Of a stretch of 64,000 nucleotides of DNA, positions 61,784-64,000 are shown one piece after another. The notes beneath the pieces were generated by a model. The model saw nothing but the letters and a program-made list of their open reading frames with translations, was not told where the DNA came from and searched no databases. Position 1 is the stretch's first letter. Every line of letters begins with the position of its first letter. Source of the DNA: Acidiphilium sp. PA (GTDB taxonomy: Bacteria > Pseudomonadota > Alphaproteobacteria > Acetobacterales > Acetobacteraceae); NCBI RefSeq assembly GCF_026191915.1, contig NZ_JAIMBY010000010.1, positions 86,662 to 150,661 on the forward strand. Reading direction: 5' to 3'. A program made the position numbers and the translations under genes.

Positions 61784-61830
61784 GCCTCCTCGAAACTGCG
61801 AACGTCAGCCTAGGCTGGTTTCGAGGAGGC
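61784..61830. promoter_or_regulatory. 13-bp inverted repeat over the CBS/BON gene promoter and ribosome binding site
   Basis: GCCTCCTCGAAAC (61784-61796) and GTTTCGAGGAGGC (61818-61830) are perfect reverse complements, separated by 21 bases that contain the palindrome AGCCTAGGCT. One arm contains the Shine-Dalgarno sequence of the gene on the minus strand. Confidence 0.6.
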
Positions 61831-61834
61831 TGCC

Positions 61835-61848
61835 TTGATCTTGATCAA
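61835..61848. promoter_or_regulatory. FNR-type box upstream of the CBS/BON gene
   Basis: TTGAT-CTTG-ATCAA, a perfect inverted half-site pair. On the minus strand TAGGCT follows 22 bases later as a possible -10, the same spacing as at cydD. Confidence 0.8.
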
Positions 61849-61883
61849 TGCCGAGGTTGTGGCGATGGGTAGGGGCGGGTGGT

Positions 61884-62645
61884 TCAGAACTGCACGCCGC
61901 GGGTCAATGCGCCATCGACCACGAGGTTGGTGCCGGTGATGAAGCTGGCGGCGGGGCTGGCGAGGAACACGACGGCGCGCGCCATTTCCTCGGGCGTGCC
62001 CATGCGCCCGGTCGGGTTCAGCGCGAGGGCCTGGCGGTAGAGTTCGGGGTTGCCGTGTTCGATTTTTTCCCAGACGCCTCCGGGAAAATAGGTGTTGCCG
62101 GGCGAGAGGGCGTTGACCCTGATGCCTTTGGCGGCGAGCTGGAACGACAGGCCCTTGGCGTAGTGGATCAGGGCGGCCTTGAACACGCCGTAGGGTCCGG
62201 CTGCGAAATCGACCTCGCGGCCGGAGACCGAGGAGATGACGACGATGGCGGCGGCGGTGGAGGCTTCGAGTGCCGGCATCGCGGCATCGACGGCGTGGAC
62301 CGTGCCCATCATGTCGGTTTCGAATTCGGCGCGCCAGGAGGCTTCATCCTGGCCGATGGCGAGGGCGGAGACGTTGGAGACCAGGATATCGAGCCCGCCG
62401 AATTCGGTGGTGACGTCGCGCACCCAGGCGGTCAGGGCCGGACCGTCCGCGACATCGACGGCGCGGCCGGTTGCGCGCACGCCGCGGGCGTTGAGGGTTG
62501 CGACGGTTTCGGCGACTTCGGTGGCGTTGCGGGCACAGATGGCGACATCGGTGCCTTCGGCGGCGAAATGTTCGGCGACGGCGCGGCCGATGCCTTTGGT
62601 GCCGCCGGTGATCAATGCGCGTTTGCCGCTCAATCCGAGATCCAT
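61884..62645 (-). CDS. Short-chain dehydrogenase/reductase (SDR)
   Basis: A 253-residue classical SDR. NAD(P) motif TGGTKGIGRAV near residue 13, NVSALAIG for the NNAG-equivalent region, catalytic Ser in VVISSVSGREVD and YxxxK in GPYGVFKAALIHYAKG. The C-terminal LVVDGALTRGVQF is typical. The substrate is unknown. It starts one base after the stop of the acetamidase/formamidase gene (TGACATG), so the two form an operon. Confidence 0.88.
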   Translation of the reverse strand: MDLGLSGKRALITGGTKGIGRAVAEHFAAEGTDVAICARNATEVAETVATLNARGVRATGRAVDVADGPALTAWVRDVTTEFGGLDILVSNVSALAIGQDEASWRAEFETDMMGTVHAVDAAMPALEASTAAAIVVISSVSGREVDFAAGPYGVFKAALIHYAKGLSFQLAAKGIRVNALSPGNTYFPGGVWEKIEHGNPELYRQALALNPTGRMGTPEEMARAVVFLASPAASFITGTNLVVDGALTRGVQF

Positions 62646-62646
62646 G

Positions 62647-63651
62647 TCATTTGCCTTCCGGGGCGAGATATTTTTTCGAGATGCCGGCGCCGACCGTGTA
62701 GTTGGGGTCGACGAAATTGCCGAGCCGCACGCGGCCGCACTGGCTCAGCATCATGTAGGCGTCCCACCGGTCGAAGCCGTATTCGGCTTCCATCCAGAGG
62801 ACGAGGTCGCGATAGGCGATGCGCGTCGCGTCTTCCAGCGGGCGGGCGCTGCCGATCGTCATGATGAAATCCTCGCGCTCGAGGCGCGGCCAGTCGAGCG
62901 GCCAGGCTTTGATCAGATCGACGCGGATGGTGGTTTCGGAGGCGAATTCGACCGCGGTGCCGCACACCTCGCCGTCGCCCTGGCAGGCGTGCGCATCGCC
63001 GATGAACAGGCGGGCGCCGGGGCTGCGGACCGGCAGGTAGGTGATGCTGCCGGGACCCATGTCCGGCAGATCCATGTTGCCGCCGTGCGGGCCGGGGGTG
63101 AGGGAGTTGATGCTGTCGATTTCGGGCGAGGTGCTCAGCGTGCCGATGTGCGGCGCGTAGGGCAGCACGACGCGGGCACTCCAGCGGACTTCCTTTTCAT
63201 CGACATGGATTTTGCGGGTGATTTCCGGCAGCGGCGGTTGCAGCGAGGCGGTGAGGCCGGTGCCGGTGAGCGCGCCGAAATAGGGGATCATGCAGCAGGT
63301 GCCACGCGGGTTTTCGCCGCGGGGGCGCATGCGTTCGATGTGAACGGCGATGGCATCGCCGGGTTCGGCGCCTTCGATCATGATCGGGCCGTTCTGCGGA
63401 TTGACGAAGGGCATGCGCAGACGTTTGCTGGGCTTGTCGCGCTCGGTGCGGATCGCGCCCTCGAACGCATCGCGCGTTTCGATCAGGATGCGGTCACCGG
63501 GGGCGACCGTCAGCACCGGTTCGGAATAGGGGCCGATCGTGTAATGAAACCGGCCTTGCGCGGCTTCGGTCAGGTGGTGCAGGCGCGGTTTGCGCGCCCA
63601 GCCGACGCCGCGGGTTGCGACGATCGAACCGGCCAGCCATCGTTCCGCCAT
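62647..63651 (-). CDS. Acetamidase/formamidase family protein
   Basis: A 334-residue amidase of the FmdA/AmdA family that hydrolyses short amides such as formamide or acetamide to acid and ammonia. Motifs are GDRILIETRDAF, PGDAIAVHIERM, HGGNMDLPDMGPGS and RLFIGDAHACQGDGEVCGTAVE with its conserved histidine and acids. GGGGGAG precedes the ATG at 63651. The exact amide is not determined. Co-transcribed with the SDR gene; a hairpin repeat lies 84 bases upstream. Confidence 0.88.
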   Translation of the reverse strand: MAERWLAGSIVATRGVGWARKPRLHHLTEAAQGRFHYTIGPYSEPVLTVAPGDRILIETRDAFEGAIRTERDKPSKRLRMPFVNPQNGPIMIEGAEPGDAIAVHIERMRPRGENPRGTCCMIPYFGALTGTGLTASLQPPLPEITRKIHVDEKEVRWSARVVLPYAPHIGTLSTSPEIDSINSLTPGPHGGNMDLPDMGPGSITYLPVRSPGARLFIGDAHACQGDGEVCGTAVEFASETTIRVDLIKAWPLDWPRLEREDFIMTIGSARPLEDATRIAYRDLVLWMEAEYGFDRWDAYMMLSQCGRVRLGNFVDPNYTVGAGISKKYLAPEGK

Positions 63652-63734
63652 GCGTGCGACTCCCCCTGTGGTTGCGGCATGTGAGAGTTCACCGGCGGGA
63701 GGGGGCTGTCAAGCTGGTGAGATCGCGAGGGTAG

Positions 63735-63770
63735 GGCTTCTTTTTTGTAAAAAAGAAGCAGAAAACGTTT
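63735..63770 (-). repeat. AT-rich hairpin repeat, copy 10
   Basis: A perfect GCTTCTTTTTT-GT-AAAAAAGAAGC followed by AGAAAACGTTT, a diverged anchor. Hairpin side faces the acetamidase/formamidase start. Confidence 0.85.
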
Positions 63771-63929
63771 CGACCCGCGGGTTGTGGGGGTGACCTGGGC
63801 ATTGAGCGCCTTCCTGCCGCGCGCAGGGCAGCGCTGCCTGGGGATGCGGCCGATTCAGCTGCTTAGCCTGCATTATGCATGAGGGTTGGCGGACATAGTG
63901 TAAACCGTTGATTCGATGTAAGAATTGGG

Positions 63930-64000
63930 TGTCGACGCCAAATCTTCATCAGCACGGAACGCGATGCCCGCCACGGTTGAAACTACCCCATGCCTCCCCG
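63930..64000. mobile_element. Possible terminal part of an IS21-like element
   Basis: The stretch starts TGTCGACGCC, the TG-type end seen in IS21 elements, and includes AAATCTTCATCAGCAC and GGTTGAAACTACCCC, which resemble the repeated subterminal boxes of that family. The rest lies beyond the window, so no gene confirms it. The region 63771-63929 shows nothing I can name. Confidence 0.3.

Noticed and set aside
61818..61830. Shine-Dalgarno-sequestering riboswitch upstream of the CBS/BON gene
   Set aside because: The inverted repeat is real, but the FNR-type box spacing puts the likely transcript start downstream of the far arm and no ligand-binding domain is visible. It is kept only as a hypothesis in the findings.

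Overview
The window is GC-rich (roughly 65-68 % by eye) alphaproteobacterial DNA, most likely from an acidophilic or sulfur-oxidising Acetobacteraceae such as Acidiphilium. The basis is the gene complement (pyrH-frr-uppS-cdsA-dxr-rseP, thiosulfate and sulfide oxidation, cytochrome bd, an FnrN-type regulator). Genus-level placement is inference.

Layout. (a) 1-3696: the 3' part of a much AT-richer gene for a large TPR protein with a GreA/GreB C-terminal-like domain and a PIN domain, the architecture of a predicted biological-conflict (defence) protein. (b) 4268-14263: a proline-rich lineage-specific protein, then on the minus strand dedA, cysK, ilvC, the conserved pyrH-frr-uppS-cdsA-dxr-rseP run, a D-amino-acid aminotransferase and a small membrane protein. 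(c) 14619-20938: rpmJ, the glycolate oxidase genes glcDEF and a polytopic GT-C-like membrane protein. (d) 20947-41161: a catabolic region. A minus-strand five-gene operon holds a Rieske oxygenase, a gamma-lyase-type PLP enzyme and three flavoproteins. The plus-strand genes are choXWV, betB, betA, the four subunits of heterotetrameric sarcosine oxidase and sdaA. Together they outline choline to glycine betaine, dimethylglycine, sarcosine, glycine/serine and pyruvate. (e) 41164-42761: an ISL3-family insertion sequence with a frameshifted transposase, inserted at the sdaA stop codon. (f) 42912-52410: a second copy of the proline-rich family, a J-domain-like membrane protein, then sulfur genes: soxC, soxD, soxB, tsdA, a cytochrome c4-like partner, a type II sulfide:quinone oxidoreductase and a TauE/SafE permease. 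(g) 52620-60246: an FnrN-like regulator, cydDC, cydAB, an extended CydX-like protein and a 32-aa membrane microprotein. (h) 60525-63651: a GNAT-like hypothetical, a CBS/BON protein, an SDR and an acetamidase/formamidase. The right edge may hold the end of an IS21-like element.

Two dispersed repeat families run through the intergenic regions. One is a 30-40 bp AT-rich perfect hairpin (ten copies) whose arms covary and which often lies just upstream of start codons. The other is a roughly 190 bp element of five nested hairpins (three full copies and one partial, recombined copy).

Three sites of the form TTGAT-N4-ATCAA sit upstream of cydDC, cydAB and the CBS/BON gene, next to a gene encoding a matching FnrN-type regulator. 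They suggest an oxygen-responsive local regulon.
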